Shown: positions 15,361-31,034 of the stretch, piece after piece | Position numbering within the stretch: position 1 is the first letter of the stretch | Layout of the letters: each line of letters begins with the position of its first letter | Origin: Utricularia gibba | Lineage: Eukaryota > Streptophyta > Magnoliopsida > Lamiales > Lentibulariaceae | Length of the DNA stretch: 64,000 nt | Assembly (NCBI GenBank): GCA_002189035.1 | Contig: NEEC01000017.1 | Location: 2,480,001-2,544,000 of the forward strand | Direction of reading: 5' to 3' | Made by a program: the position numbers and the translations under genes | The notes under the pieces: generated by a model | Told to the model about the DNA's origin: nothing | Database searches by the model: none | The model's input: the letters and a program-made list of their open reading frames with translations, nothing else

Positions 15361-18300
15361 ATGCTCATGGTGAGTAATGATCTCAATATTTGCGTGCTTT
15401 GGTTGCTTTTCATCCATGCTTTTGAGTTTGGAAGATATGAAAGCAACTGTATATTTGAGCAATTTGGTGCTCAAGGATGGAAGGCTCTTTGGGACTATTC
15501 TGAAATGGTTTTTTTTTTTTTTTTTTTTTTTTGTGGTGCTCAACGAATCTTTAGAATTTTTTAAGAATAATCTGCATTGAGTTCACCGGCCATTATATTT
15601 AGATCGCTTTTGAACGGGATGTTCATGAAATCGGAAATTGATACTGGGTTTGAATACATTTTTTAATGGTAGGACCAAAAAAGTGGGAGTCGCAGTTGTA
15701 GCACGAATTTCCACTCCAGAAAGATATCTATAGGGATTCTGGCGGACGCAGCATGCGACGTAGAACCAATCTCCCGCCCCACAGGAATGGTGGCCAAGCA
15801 AGCAGCAGGCCTGCAGAAACAAGTTTTACGTCAGGCTTCAAAAAGTTATTCACGAAAAAATGTTGGAGCAGATTCTCCAGTTTTTTGTGTTACCAGTCAA
15901 CCACGTCCCCTGGAGAATGCTTTTAGCGACCATTGTGCTCATCCATTTGCCGGCGCTAATGGCACAGAAAATGATGCTTTCATAGACAACAAGTCTCAAA
16001 GATCCGCTGATTCTGGGAATGGACGGAAGTATAAGAAAAGCGAACATGTTCAGAATCCGGTTTCTTTAGTCCAACCAATTCAGTTGGAAAACAATGTGGC
16101 GGATGAGGGCAGAGAGATCAAGATTGCTGGTCATGAAACTTTGAGGATGAAACTGTTGGAGGTTTTAGGAAATGTACCATCCCCTATAAAGTCAGCTGAG
16201 TTGAATATTGATAAGGAAAAGGAAGCAGGTCAACGTCCTGAGGCAATGATAAGTCTGAGCTCTGATGCAATTGAGAGTGACTCTGATAAAAAGTCACCTG
16301 GTAAACCAATTAAGCGTTATACTAGTAGGAAGAAGGCACTTCCCAAAAACGAACATCAGAAAGTGATATTAGAGAATTCTACTAGCACCAAGAAGGATGT
16401 TGTGCAGAAAACGGTACTTCCGTTCAATGGAGATCAGCATGGTAGTCTATGTGGTAATTCGAAGGATAAAGCCTTAGCTTCAACGATGGAAATTCATGAG
16501 GGCTCTAAGCATGCTGCTGTTAGAAGTAAACATCACTCTGAAACTAGGAGCAGATCATCTACCGCTGTAGAGAAATTTGTTGAAGTGTCCAATGCTGATA
16601 GTTTGAAGGTCAGGGCAAAAGATAAATCTTCTGATCAGGTGATTAGCACACGTAAGGTTATGGATGAACTCCAGACGGACATTGAGCAGCCGCAGGATGT
16701 TAAAACTTCAACTGACCAGCCGGTTGATTTAGAATATCGAGAAGGTTATTTTCCTCAAAAGGAAATATACAATGCCATGAATAGAAAAAAAATTGGAGTG
16801 AAAGAGAGCACAACTGATCCATTGGTTGGTGAGAAGAACAACTCCTTCAATTCACCTCTTAAGACTATGGCTGAAATCTGGAAGAATGAGCAGTCACCAG
16901 CGGTTGGAATTTTCAAGGACAAGCTTGATGATAAAGAAAATAGAGCGAAGTCTTTGTTTGGAAAGAGAACCAGCAAGATGAATGATGCAGTTCTTGGTGC
17001 AAGTAACAGTAAGAAGAAGAATGATCCAACTGGGGTTGAAAGGCAGCCAATGGATGTTGAGCATTCTAACTTCATGAATCAGCAAACGAGTATATCTAAT
17101 CCTTTGTCAAAGAAGAGAAGGGTCCATTCTGATGATCATCCCAATCCCCAAAGTTGGATTGATGTAATTGGTCCGTTGGTACAGAGCAATGGAAATCTTA
17201 TGGGAGACACTCCTGCTGATAACATATTTAGCTTCATTAACATTCGGAACTTCAAAAGTCTATGCAGTTCAAAGTCTTTTGAAAGGAGACAAAGGGAGAT
17301 GGATGAATTGCATGTATCCTAACGTGCGTAGTCACAAAATATACAAATAAAGTTCTTTCTTTATTTTTTTTTCTTTTCTTGTTGATAAAAATAATATATG
17401 CGTTTTGCTGTTCCTTATTAAATCGAAGAATGACACAGATGGAAACATGTGTTTTCCAATTGATCCAACCTTCAACATGGATGTTGGTGGAAATAACCGG
17501 GTTCAAGGATCATCTAATAATGGAATGGATTCTGAGAGCTTAGGAAATGATTCTCCATTGGCCGGCGATTCTGAAGGTGGAAAGGGTATTATTCTTCATC
17601 TGTGAATTGTCTTCCTAAACCACACAACGTGTTTTTTAGTTTACAAAATTTCCACCAGTTTGGCAATAGGCATCTCTTGAAGCATAAAAACATGAAGTGG
17701 GGACAGAGTATATTATGATTTTTGCTCTGGAGATTTTGCATTATTTTATTTCTTATTCCCAGGGACTGTTTAGGGCTATCATGAACTCCAAGTTTCTGTT
17801 TCTGGTGAAGCCACATCATCGTTCACCCAAATGGGTGTGGTGATTTGGGCTATAAGAAATGAAAATGCCTAGTCAAGTTGAAATGCATGTGCAATATCTT
17901 GAAGAACAGATGCTTGCCTTTGATCAATACTGATGTAAAACTTAACTGCAAATCGAGACTTAAACAACATTCCGGCTTGGAATATTACTGACAATGTTAT
18001 CAACGTACAGATTGCAGGGAACTGATGCCATCATCCCCTGAGATTCATCGTGATAAGAAAATTCAAAATGACACTGACAGGACTCCAGACAATGAAAAGG
18101 ATGACGATGTTACAGGTTCTTTTCTTGCAACATATTTTCATAGTGGTTTTCTATTCTGGATCTACTGCCTTTCTCCCCTGCGTCGGTTTATGGCTTTTTT
18201 CTTTCTTCGTATCTTTTTCCTATCTCACGCGTAGTTTTCTCGTTCACAGAGACTCAGGAAAGTACTCCTCCAGTGTCCTTGGATAAGAATATCAATGACG

Positions 18301-19402
18301 ACCTGGGCAGGTATTCTTGCTTTGCTTTGCTGACCGGGAAGAAGAATCTAAACGGATTTTGACAAAAACTTCCCACCTAATTTCTTTCCTTTTCTAACCT
18401 TACAGTGGTGTAACACTACTCATCATGGCTCTTGATCGCGTGAAGTCCAAATTGAGTTCGTTGACTACCAAAAGATGTGTGTCAATTTTGCGGGCTTCTT
18501 CTGAGGAAATACATTCATTAATGCAAAACGCCGAGTCTCAAATCAAGGGAGATACGTAAGTAAAAGAATGTACACCGTTTTGTAGTAAAACTTTTTCATT
18601 TCTTAGTTCGCGCCTTTTCTATTCCAGGTCAAAGCTAACAAATCTTTGCCATTTGAAAAGGGAACTTCTAGAAACAAAATTCCAAGGTCAGTTCCTGTGC
18701 TTTTTTCATTGAGCTATATTTCAGGATTCTGAACCTTGTTTAATGAATGCATTATGTTAAGAGCTAAAAAGTTGTTTTTGAAATATTTAGCCCGAGATAC
18801 TAATATGCAATGAAATGCATTTTCTGAGGGTTTTGATGCTTTGACAATACCTATCTGAGTAGAAAAGCAGGAACACTTAATGGGAGTATTCAAAAGATTC
18901 AAGGAAGAGATAGCACAGCAGCTTCAAGGTTACCAAGGTCTTGTTGATGATCTAGAAGAGCATAAAGTTGACCTGAAAAGAACTGTGGAAAGACAAGGTC
19001 CGAAAAACTAAGATTGGATGTCTGCCAAATAGATTTCCGGGGATGTTTCGATTGACTCTGATTTTTGTTGATCGGTTTCTTGAAATCTCAGGAGCAGTAC
19101 ATAAAAAGATTGTGTCACAAGTCGACCAAGAAATCGACAGTCGAATCCAAGATGCTGAAAGCAAGATACTAGCCGTCCAGAAGGTACGCCTGTCTCTTTT
19201 CCAACTTGTCAGCAATACATACCCTTGGGGAATTCTCTAGTTGAACTAGTTCTATATCCTCACTACGTTCTTTGTTTTGGAATCAGCCTGCGCTAATCTC
19301 TCCGAACGCATGACAAGTTGCTTGATTTTGCAGTGGAATCAGGACAAGATGCTGCAATTGAAAACTGTCGTAGCTGAGCTCATGAAAAGCGTGGCCTTCT
19401 GA
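15361..19402 (+). CDS. ASY3: Meiotic chromosome axis protein ASY3
   Basis: Coiled-coil axis component that, in Arabidopsis, binds the HORMA protein ASY1 and supports crossover formation and synapsis. I read ten coding exons: 15361-15369, 15673-17313, 17429-17576, 18011-18115, 18250-18310, 18406-18555, 18628-18686, 18863-18997, 19092-19183 and 19334-19402. They total 2469 bases, exactly 823 codons. The N-terminus keeps the ASY3 signature (STNFHSRKISIG, about residues 13-24). A long polar, disordered middle carries a basic motif (KKRRVHSDD, from about 17109). The C-terminal 200 residues form the conserved coiled coil (FKEEIAQQLQGYQGLVDDLE; VDQEIDSRIQDAESKILAVQ). The first coding exon would be only nine bases (ATGCTCATG then GTGAGT), so the exact start is the least certain part. 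It is convergent with the WDR6 gene, stop codons 170 bases apart. Confidence 0.9.
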
Positions 19403-19572
19403 TGCTTCAGTTGAAACTCGGGTAATTTTGGTGTTGGTATGAGTTCTTGGAATTCGCAACCTGAAGTATATTCCTTTCGGTGCATTAATTCAGTCTTCCA
19501 ACTTACGCGTGTTTACAAAATCTGGATAAAATACTCGTGACTTGAGTAAATGACGTTGCCTCGTCAACATGT

Positions 19573-22500
19573 CTACTGATCATAATTACTTGGAGTGAAC
19601 TCGATCATTTGGATCCCTCGTCCCGCTACTGCAATCTGGTACTTATTTCTGGAATTCACAGTCCCACGATCAACAACACAACTCCAGCAAAAAGTAGGTG
19701 AAAGTGGATTTGGAAGAAGTCGTTTACCTTGCACTGTTTTTAACATCTAATGCTTCTGGTTCTGGTACACTGACGACTAAGTGGGCACGCTCCGTAAGCT
19801 TGTCATGACTGAGGCTCCAACACCGGACCCGTTGATCGAGGCCAACAGAGAAAACGAAGATCCCATCCGTCCAAATACCTTTCATCAGAACCACATCAGC
19901 ACCTTTACAGCTTGTAACATGGGAATATAGTGTGATTCAGACAGGTAATACAGACAATGCAAGGACCTGTCATCTTTAAGAGCTAAGGTGGTCCAGACAT
20001 ATAACGAGAATAAATGCATATAAAATAGAACAAGCCTGCGTGTGGTACCTTTGACAGCGGAGCTGTGAGCTGATGTGATCTTATCTACACACGTAGGACT
20101 CAAATGGCTGATTCTGACCTGGCTAAAAGGGTGGCCATCATCTGCAGTTGGCGGTGAAGAAGTGCACTCAGAACCTGGTGTTCTATCTGGATACATTTCC
20201 GTGAAAGGGCTTAGCCTGAGATCACATCTGAGACAGTTAATCGCTTGATCATCTCCCCCCGAAATAATGTAGAAGGAGAATGTTAAGTCTGAGTGTCTAC
20301 TGGCATCGTTGATGTTAGACACATAGATGCAGTTGACACCAGATTGATGTGCATTCTCTATAATCTGCAAAGCTGTCACAAGAGTAGGTTCTCGCAAAAC
20401 GTATCTGCTTTTCAGCGAGTCAAGTGCCCCATGATCATCAGCATGATCACCACTCTGAAACCCGTGATTCTCCTTGGCATTGCCGGCATCTTCTTCTTGT
20501 CCATTGTTGCACTGAACTGTCTTTGTCTTTGCGTAGTGATCACCTGATGATCGCCGCCAACGTCCACCTTGGCTTCCTCTACCAGTCTGCGGCCTTTTTT
20601 GGACGCCTGGACAACTCTCTGATTGAAGAATTGACACATGCACCATAAAGGTTTCAACAGTTGCTGTCAAGTCCCAGATCCCTATATTTCCATCCGTAGA
20701 TCCAGTGACAGCCAAGTAAAAGTTTCCAACTTGAGTATTGCCTGACAGCGTGATAAAAATTTCAATGCCGCGCAAAAAACCAAACTCCTATGCTGAAGCA
20801 CAGGGTGTTCCATCATTCTGCTTTATGATTAAAATATCTTAACTTATTTCAAAAACTGACACCTGAAAGTCTATTGCAAAATGAAATGCAACTCGCGGAA
20901 GAGAGATTGAAAATCGACCAAAATGCAATTATGTAATTTTCATAAGCCTCCAGGAAATCTGAGCGGTTATTACCTTGTCCTTGATATTCCGAATGCAGAA
21001 CCTTGGGAACGACAACATGCTGTACAGTTAGCACTGGTGAGCTTGAAGAACTCAATTCAGCAATGTCATACCTGCATTTGGCATGACATCAAAGAATTGG
21101 GCAGGGGCAAAACAATAGTTCTAATAACAACTAGCAAACCGAAATGCAACTTCACAGTACATTCTAAGAATAAAACTCTTGAAGAGAAATATTGTGCTGG
21201 AAACTGGCTTACCAGAGATGAAATGGAAGCACTAGGGCCCTTAGTGTAACAGTGGCGTCTGAAGAAGCAATGACAACAAAACATACACAAACCCTGGATA
21301 AAACATACATCAAGCAGTGAGTTGTGTGAGACTTCATAAAGTTAATATTCCTGAAAATGGAAAGAGAATACACTCATATGGTAACCTTGAGCCATTCTCT
21401 TTAACAAGAAAGGCAGTAACAGCAAGATGTCGGAAGTTGTCATCACAAGTCGAGTCAGGGACAAGGTCTAGTTCTGCATTTTTCATTTCTGAAGAAAACG
21501 ATGCACCACAAGCATCTTGTAGGGTTTCACAAATATTTTTCTTGGTTCTGCAAGCAGAGCCTAAAACAGGCACATCTGCTGATAGCCACTGAAAGGAAAA
21601 TGGCTGCTTAGCATCTGCACATAGGCGGGTCATATTGTTTTCACTCCCTACTTTACTGCCTGCATCATCCGCCTTCTTGTCACATATACCAGCAGTTTGT
21701 TTCCATGCAGTTACAACCCTTTTTGCACCGACAGATATAAGCAATATGGTATCCCTGGATTTGTTTTCAACATAATGTATGTCCGACACAGTTATGGAAT
21801 CTGGGAAAAACATATGTGTGTTTGAAACATAACATATTGACCGCACAGCTGATCCACCAACATGCACCCCAAGAAGTTCTGAAGATAACCATTTGTGCAT
21901 CTCCGGGTCGTACCTGAAACATTCACAATGCTGCTTTTAAGATAAAAAGAAGTTAAAAGGACATTCCAAAAGGAAGCTGATACACACAATCACAAACCTG
22001 GTTAACCGGATAGTCCCATCCTCACAACCAGTGATAATCCAACAAGATTCAACCACCGATCCCAGATTATCATCTATAGTAAATAATGATTGTTCAGAAA
22101 TGAAGACCAAAGAATGTAGCTCCCGACCATGAAACTGCAAGTGAATATTCTGAGGATACAACTGCAGATAATTTTGAGGCAGCCAATTCCTATGTATATG
22201 AATGACATCATCCTGCCAGAAAAAAAAATCAAGTATAATGTATTTATAAGTTTGGTGCCGTAATAATCAACATTAAACTTTTTGCAGGACTCGAGATATT
22301 GGCATAAAGAAACAAAAATAGCAGAAAAAACAAATTCCTGCTTGATACCATCTTACAGAACACCTGAAAATGAATATTTCACAGCCAGATCAATTATTAT
22401 GGCTGATACCACCAAACAGAATATCATCATCAGTTACTCACTATATTTAAACAAGACTTCTATCATGATGATTATGCATCAACATACACCTTTCATTACA

Positions 22501-25500
22501 AGAACAAGGATACAAGTATAGGATAAAATCTCAGTAAATGTTAAACTGTCACAGAAAATAATAAATTTTGAACATAAAACATACCTTAACAAAGGAAAAG
22601 CAGTGCATAATCTCAGGATTTTCACCAATATAATATGAATTAGGCCGGCGCCAACCACCACAAGCAATTTGAAGCACCTTATGCAAGCAATCAAATGAAG
22701 CAAAATAAGGCCTCAAATCCAAACCATGCATATTGAATCTTAAATGGGCAATTCCATCTTAGTCTATTGATGACAAGAAGGGCCTAATATAGTCTCCTTT
22801 GGTTGAGGCAGAAGGAGAAAGTACGAGACAGAAAAAATAATGATATCAAGTAGCAGAGAAAAAAAGAGTGGCAAAGAGAGGTGATTCTTGAGAAGAGAGA
22901 GTGAACCTTCATGGTTGTAGAAATATTCCATATCACAAAATATGCCGATGTAAAGCCCACTGCATAGATTCCAGAAGATAAATCATAAACAGACTGAACG
23001 GCAGTCAGCTCTTTAAGTTGTTTCATTCCTACAAATTCGAGATTAGGTGGATCTCTGTTGCGCTGTAAGTAGCATATACATCCATCTGTTCCAGTCTGTC
23101 ACACAACACCAACACAACGGTGGAAAGATTAAGTGATCAATCTGCTTTGTATATACGAAATGGCAAAAATGCTGTAGTCTCTATTTAGATAAATGTCATA
23201 TTTAGCTAATAACTTCTAGATTAGAGAACTGGAAAACAGGATAAGTAAATGGAAAGATAGGCGCATACTGAACATATTTGTATTTGATGAGATTGCAAAC
23301 TAGCGATAGAGACACTGTTCACAGTAGATATGCCATGAGCTCCCTTGAAATAACAAACAGGAAATGCTTTAACTTCTGTATGTCTAGATGAGCCATGAAG
23401 CAGCTCCTTGGGTAACAAAAACACAAGAAGATTGCCACGAATATCTCCGCACACTAGCATCTGCATAGAAAAGAAGCTCATGAAAAATGAAAATATGTGG
23501 AGCAGAACATAAGAAGGATATGCGTAAAACTAGCCAATGTATGCCTGCATGTCAATCTCTAGAGGGTTGATTAATTTTAATTACACAAGGCCTATTAATA
23601 GAAGATGAAATCCAACAATGAAAAACTGAGGGTTCATATGATGACAAAAACAGACCTCTTCATCACAAGACACATCTACACACATTATCCGCTTTGCAAA
23701 GCATGAGGTAAATTCTCCAACAAGGAATGCTTCATGACTTTCAGAGTTTTTTGACTCATAACATAACTTCCACAGCTTCAGTCTGCCACCCGGATCTGCT
23801 GTAATGACAAACCTGTATAGCATCGTGCAGAAAGACACTTTATACAATGGAAGGGTAATGATAAAAATATGGATGGAAGAATATTGGTACAGACCAACTG
23901 AAAAAAAAACACACACACACACACAAAACTCCATAATCTAGATCAAAATTTACACTAGATAGCAAGTCAAAGAGCACAAAGCTATGACTCGAAATCTTGC
24001 ATGGTCAACTTGTGATGATCAATATCTACTCTGATGGTGGCATCACAATAATGGTACCAGTTACTTTTCTAGGAATGGAACTACTGACTACCTTTCTTGT
24101 AATGACCTGCACCAGAAACAACCTAAGAGATGCCGCTCTCTTTCTGCCTGCCAACTAACTCTAAACTGAACTTCTACAGAGTGAGGAGTGACAACCGCTT
24201 GAATAATATTCATGTTCCCTTTACCATCACCAAGAGCAACCCAATCTTCCCGTCCACCACATGGGTTATGGAAAGTAGATAATAAGTCCATACAGATGAT
24301 TGGGGCATCCTTACTGACATGGCCCAAGTCAGTCCATATAACATCATCAAGTTCAGCTAGGTTGACATGATATAGATATCCATTATTTGTAGCAACATAA
24401 AGGGATTCGTGGCTTGCCATGTGTAAACATCGAATGTACTCGCTTTTGCTGCAAGAGTGCCAGTAAAGAGAAATTATGATATAAGGCAATGCAGAATGGC
24501 AATTATCATATAGAGTTTCCTGAAAAGACAGTAGTTAGGTTGATGCAAATACCTGTCCAAGAGGCCATCAGGTCTTGAATGACTTGGCAAGGGATGTGCA
24601 CAGACTTCCCTTGTATGACTAGAAATCCTTAAGTCAAGCCCTCCTTCTAAGCCATTTACAGGCCTTGCCAACTGGTGAATCCTTATAGCTGAATCAAAAC
24701 CAGCAGTGACAAGCAGCAAAGAGTTGGGATCAGATAGGCACCTCCATATACCTCGTCCACTAAGCACATTATAACAACCAATGCACAAGCTTAAGTGCCA
24801 AGACAACACTATTATTAGGTACTGGCAACACAAACACTATTTTCTTTTTTTTTTTGGGAGGCGTTCCATATCCATTTAACGTAACAGATAATGAAATGGA
24901 GCAACAGGAACCACAACCCTTGCCCATCAGCAAATCTTTGAGGGGATTCTCTCTTACATGTGCTCCTTGAACTCCTTCACTTGTTGGCCATTCTGATTCC
25001 AAACTCGGCAGCTACAATCCTCACCAGCTGTGATGATCAACTGAGAAATTCATAAAACAAGAAATGTTCAGAATAAACATATCTCCTGTTCTCATAACTT
25101 TATTTTATTTATCCGCTTAAAAACTCAAAATTTATATAGTGGAAGCAGCCATCTAGCCACGAGAATGATGTATTGTAATCAGCTGAACTGTTATTTAAGA
25201 AACCAGGACTCCTTACAGAGTCAAATACGCAGCAGTCCCATATCCGGGCATTATGTCCAAAAAGTACACATCCTGTCATACGATTGACCTCATTTTGGCC
25301 TTCTTTTTCAGCCTGAACTTCCCAAAGACGGGCACTGAAGTAACAGAAAATGATTTTGAGGAGTATCCAAAAAGTGTGAAGTCCCACACCTTGACATAGA
25401 GAGGACATGGAGATGAGAAGCAATTACCAACCTCCGGTCGTCAGAAACAGAGACAAGTTTCCTTCCACTAGAGAACCAAGCAATGCGAAATATTGAACCT

Positions 25501-26856
25501 TCATGGCCAACAAGCCTATTTATGAGAACGTCTCTGTGTATAGGAGCAGGAACAAGTAAGCTTTCATGGGTTCTCAGCCTACAGGGGTTCCCAGTACTAG
25601 TTAAAAGGGTAGTGAACTGCGCCTGTGGTACCACTTCCCAGACAACAATCTGCAATACATTATATTGGCTATATATTTGACGAGAGCATCACAATGCTAC
25701 CATACAAAAATTACAAAAGAATAGAGGCAAGCCACTAATATTTACCAAATAGGAACAAAAACTCTGTACAAAATAAAATCAGTGCAGCATCATGGAAAAA
25801 AAAATATACCAAATAAAATCAAATACGAACATCTCAAAGCTAGCCACTAGCCCGTCAAGTAAAATCAATGCAGCATACTAACAAAAACTGTGTACAAATA
25901 TTTCCCAAAGACTACGTACAGCATCATGGAAAAAAAAAGTAAAAAACTGACAGCCCAGTTTGCGCAGACTTATTTGTAGGCCACTTACCACATTGAAAAT
26001 GGTACCAGATGCAATTCGCAGTGACTCTATTTTATTCCCGAACATCTTCATTGAATACAACAAGCACTTCTCTGAAAGGTTATTTGGTAAGATTTTTAAC
26101 GACTGAAAGATATGCAACACAAAAGAGCGTACTGCAAACGCATCAAAATACCCTGGAGAAGGATTTACCTGAGCACTTGACATGAGAATGCATATTACGT
26201 CCCGGGATATCCCAAAAATGCACAGAATTATCACTACATCCAATGGCAAGATAGTATGCATCCTCACTTGAGTTCGCACCTTCCTTACAAGGTTTAAAAA
26301 GGGAAACTAACTGAGTCATTAACGCCTGGGGAGCAGCCTAGCATTCAAAGAAGTAACTTGCGAAAAAACTATTCAAACCTCCAAGAAGGAAACATCCAAA
26401 ACCCAGTGGCTGAACATAGGGAGAGAGATAACACAAGCGAGTTCCAGAACAGGTTTGTGGCCATTTAATTCAATTTTCAGATTAAAAATCTTAACTCTCC
26501 TTTCTCCAAACACCGCAACAAGGAAATCTAGTGCATTGCATTGTGACTGTTGGTGACAATTCTGCAATGAAATCCCGTGGACGCGGATACCCTCAAAGAC
26601 TTGAAACGTTAGTATAATATTTCCCGTATCTAAGCTGTGCACTTGAATCTGCGAGCCAGTCCCTGCAACGGCAAAAGAGAAAAGAACGAAGTCACTAAAA
26701 TTCCTTCAAGGTTGAGGATTCCTGATGTCGGACGAAAATCATACCAGCTAGGAGAAGAGGAAGTGACGAGAAATGTGATGGAAGATGAAGGAAGCACAGG
26801 GCCGAGATTTCCCCGAGATACTCTCCCGGGTGGAGCCGCCACCGGCTCTCGCTCAT
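19573..26856 (-). CDS. WDR6: WDR6/Trm734-type WD40 regulator of tRNA 2'-O-methylation
   Basis: Large WD40 protein homologous to human WDR6 and yeast Trm734/Rtt10, which partner the Trm7/FTSJ1 methyltransferase to modify position 34 of the tRNA anticodon loop. About 20 exons are visible. The first is 26856-26745 (MSESRWRLHPGEYLGEISAL), chosen because the EISALCFL opening matches the plant family; the second is 26662-26379. WD-type blades are seen in YLAIGCSDNSVHFWDIPGR, HEGSIFRIAWFSSGRKLVSV, LIITAGEDCSCRVW, GRGIWRCLSDPNSLLLVTAG, LAVTGSTDGNIGIWDL and FVFSVGLDQRVRCW. The last exon, 19648-19573, gives the conserved ending NKYQIAVAGRGIQMIEF, joined to the exon ending near 19729. A charged, His/Asp-rich loop near 20400-20600 looks like a lineage insertion between blades. 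Roughly 1300 residues or more. Confidence 0.88.
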
Positions 26857-28386
26857 TCCGCACTTCCGTTGGGAAAGAAGCAAAAACGGAAGTGCGCCGC
26901 GAGTATAAACGAATGGGCCCGAACATGCGTAATACATTGGTTTTATAGGAAGGCTCGGGCTCAATAATGATAGGCTCTACAGGAAGGCTCGGGCCATAAA
27001 TGAATGGGCCAGGACACATGCGGGCGCGACTTGGGCCCAATTGAGCCTCTTTATGAAAATGAAATTGCATTTACGGTGCAATGAAATTTACTGTATATCA
27101 CTTGAAGCCAAGCATGGCGAAGTTGAGAACACGGGAGCATGAAGCATCCTGTGCCAAGGGCAATGGGGGTGACGGAAAGGAAGGAAAACTCAGGCATCCT
27201 CTGCCAGGAGCATTTTGTTGCACCAGCGCTAGGCTACCCGCTGCGAGAACTATGGCTGCTGGCAGGTCCTCTTGTTGGCCTAGGAGGTGACAAAAAAGAG
27301 CTGCTTTGGCCTCCTCTTGGAAAGCGGAAGTAGTGCACGATTGACTCGGAACGCCCCAAGCAATCCGATGAATGGGAGTAGTTACTACTGCGCCAACCAC
27401 ATCAGTCTAGTAGCAACTTCAAGAAAGAACCAAGGCTCTCGGTGAGTTATCTGGGGGAAGCCTGAAGCGTCACAGATTTTCACCGATGTGGTTGTTTCAC
27501 GGTTTTGTTCTTTATCTTTTAACTCAAATGGTTAAACCAAAAGACGAAAGAAATGGTGGGTTTTTCCGCATGACTGTTGGAGTGAAAGTGAACCAAATTA
27601 AACAACCGAGGGGGATAAAGCAAATGTGGTTGAACGGTCAAAGGGTCAAAAGTAGTGCAAAAAAAGAAAAAGCTACCCATGCGCCGGGTAGGAGGAGGCA
27701 GCAATTGGTGATTTTGCTCTCCGGTTTATGGTATTTGTAGTTACTGCTGCAAAGCAACAACACCACTTTAATGATCTTTAGGTTGACCGACTCCTATTGA
27801 ATTCCACTCGTCGGAGGAGAGGAGTTCCTCTCCAATCTGAAAGATTTGCCTCAGAGCTTCCCCCGCAGTTTATTTATTGTTCTCTTGGAAGCTGCGCTTA
27901 TGATTGCTGATCCGACTGGTAAAAAAATTGCTCTTTTTTTTCCTTGGGTGTTGGTTAGCTGAATTTTGAGCTGGATATGTTCGGGGCTCACTGGGTTGCT
28001 TTTGTTTTCTTCTTTCTCATGAACAAAGAAAACGACCCCTTGTCAATTATTATCGTGTCGTTTGTGTTTAGAAAGGGATTCGCTGTTGTGTTTACTTCAG
28101 ATCTCGTCGTCACTTGTGGGAGTTTCAACTTTGTAAGGCTTATTTGTGAAACTGGGGCGACTGTTCTTTGTACGGGCAGTTGATTTTAGGCAAGTTCTTG
28201 AAATTTGTTGTGCTGATAGTTGCGACTTTGCTGCTGTTGGATGATGTTTTATCATCCAGCTTCCGAGCTTTTTAACTTGGGGGTATACCATCGTTACTGT
28301 GACTAATTTTATGCTGAATGTCAAAGCAGGGGGATTCTTGTAAGATACCTCTGCTCTTAACTGGGGTTGCTAGTAAGGGACCAAGC
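26857..28386. promoter_or_regulatory. Divergent intergenic region between WDR6 and SHAGGY-like kinase
   Basis: About 1.5 kb between two diverging start codons. The part after about 27780 looks like the 5' leader of the kinase with a 5' UTR intron: a GACTG/GTAAAA donor at about 27919 and a TCAAAGCAG acceptor ending at 28329. The stretch 27081-27780 has no gene I recognise; its short frames (27081-27290 plus, 27098-27400 minus) lack family features. Confidence 0.45.
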
Positions 28387-30514
<2,128 letters not shown>

Positions 30515-30881
30515 GTTGGGCTCCAATGCCCGACCCGATCATTAGTAAGAAGAAGGGGGTTCCAATTACAGTTGTATCGTGCGTGTGTACTCACTGCTAA
30601 CCAGACAGAGTTAGTTCTCTTGTGGAAGAACCTGATGCCGGAGAACGCACTTCCTCACCTAGTGTCGGTCGTGTACTCCACTCTGCTGCTGCTACCCTTT
30701 CCTTTCCTTTCCTTCCCTTCTGTTTGTTGTAAATGTCAATTTTACGCAGTTACCACCTAGCTGTCTGTTGTGCATCCATCGGATGGTGCTACGCCTAGTC
30801 ACTTGTCTGTCGCCCATTTCTACCGTCTGTGTACCAGAGGATAATTCGGTGAAGCCACCTGAGGCAAAAAAGTGGCGCGAA
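30515..30881. other. 3' flank of kinase gene
   Basis: Probable 3' UTR of the kinase followed by spacer up to the tRNA gene on the other strand. A pyrimidine-rich CCTTT-type tract lies near 30698-30722. No gene is seen. Confidence 0.4.
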
Positions 30882-30954
30882 TGCGGTGAGCGTGGATCGA
30901 ACACGCGACCTCCAGATCTTCAGTCTGGCGCTCTCCCAACTGAGCTATCCCCGC
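30882..30954 (-). tRNA. trnF-GAA: tRNA-Phe (GAA)
   Basis: A 73-base intronless nuclear tRNA. On the minus strand it opens with GCGGGGATAGCTCAGTTGGG and carries anticodon loop CTGAAGA (anticodon GAA) between the stem arms CCAGA and TCTGG. The T arm reads CGCGTGTTCGATCCACGCG-like, and the gene ends TCACCGCA with the discriminator A. The G5-A68 mismatch in the acceptor stem is also present in cytosolic plant tRNA-Phe as I recall it. A and B boxes (TAGCTCAGTTGG and GTTCGATCC) are intact, so it should be transcribed by RNA polymerase III. It lies between the convergent kinase and NFU genes. Confidence 0.97.
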
Positions 30955-31034
30955 TGTTGTTAACCCCACGACAGAGATCTGTAATAACCAAAAACAGTAT
31001 CCGAAAACCAATTCTCCACAACAGCAAAAGTTGT

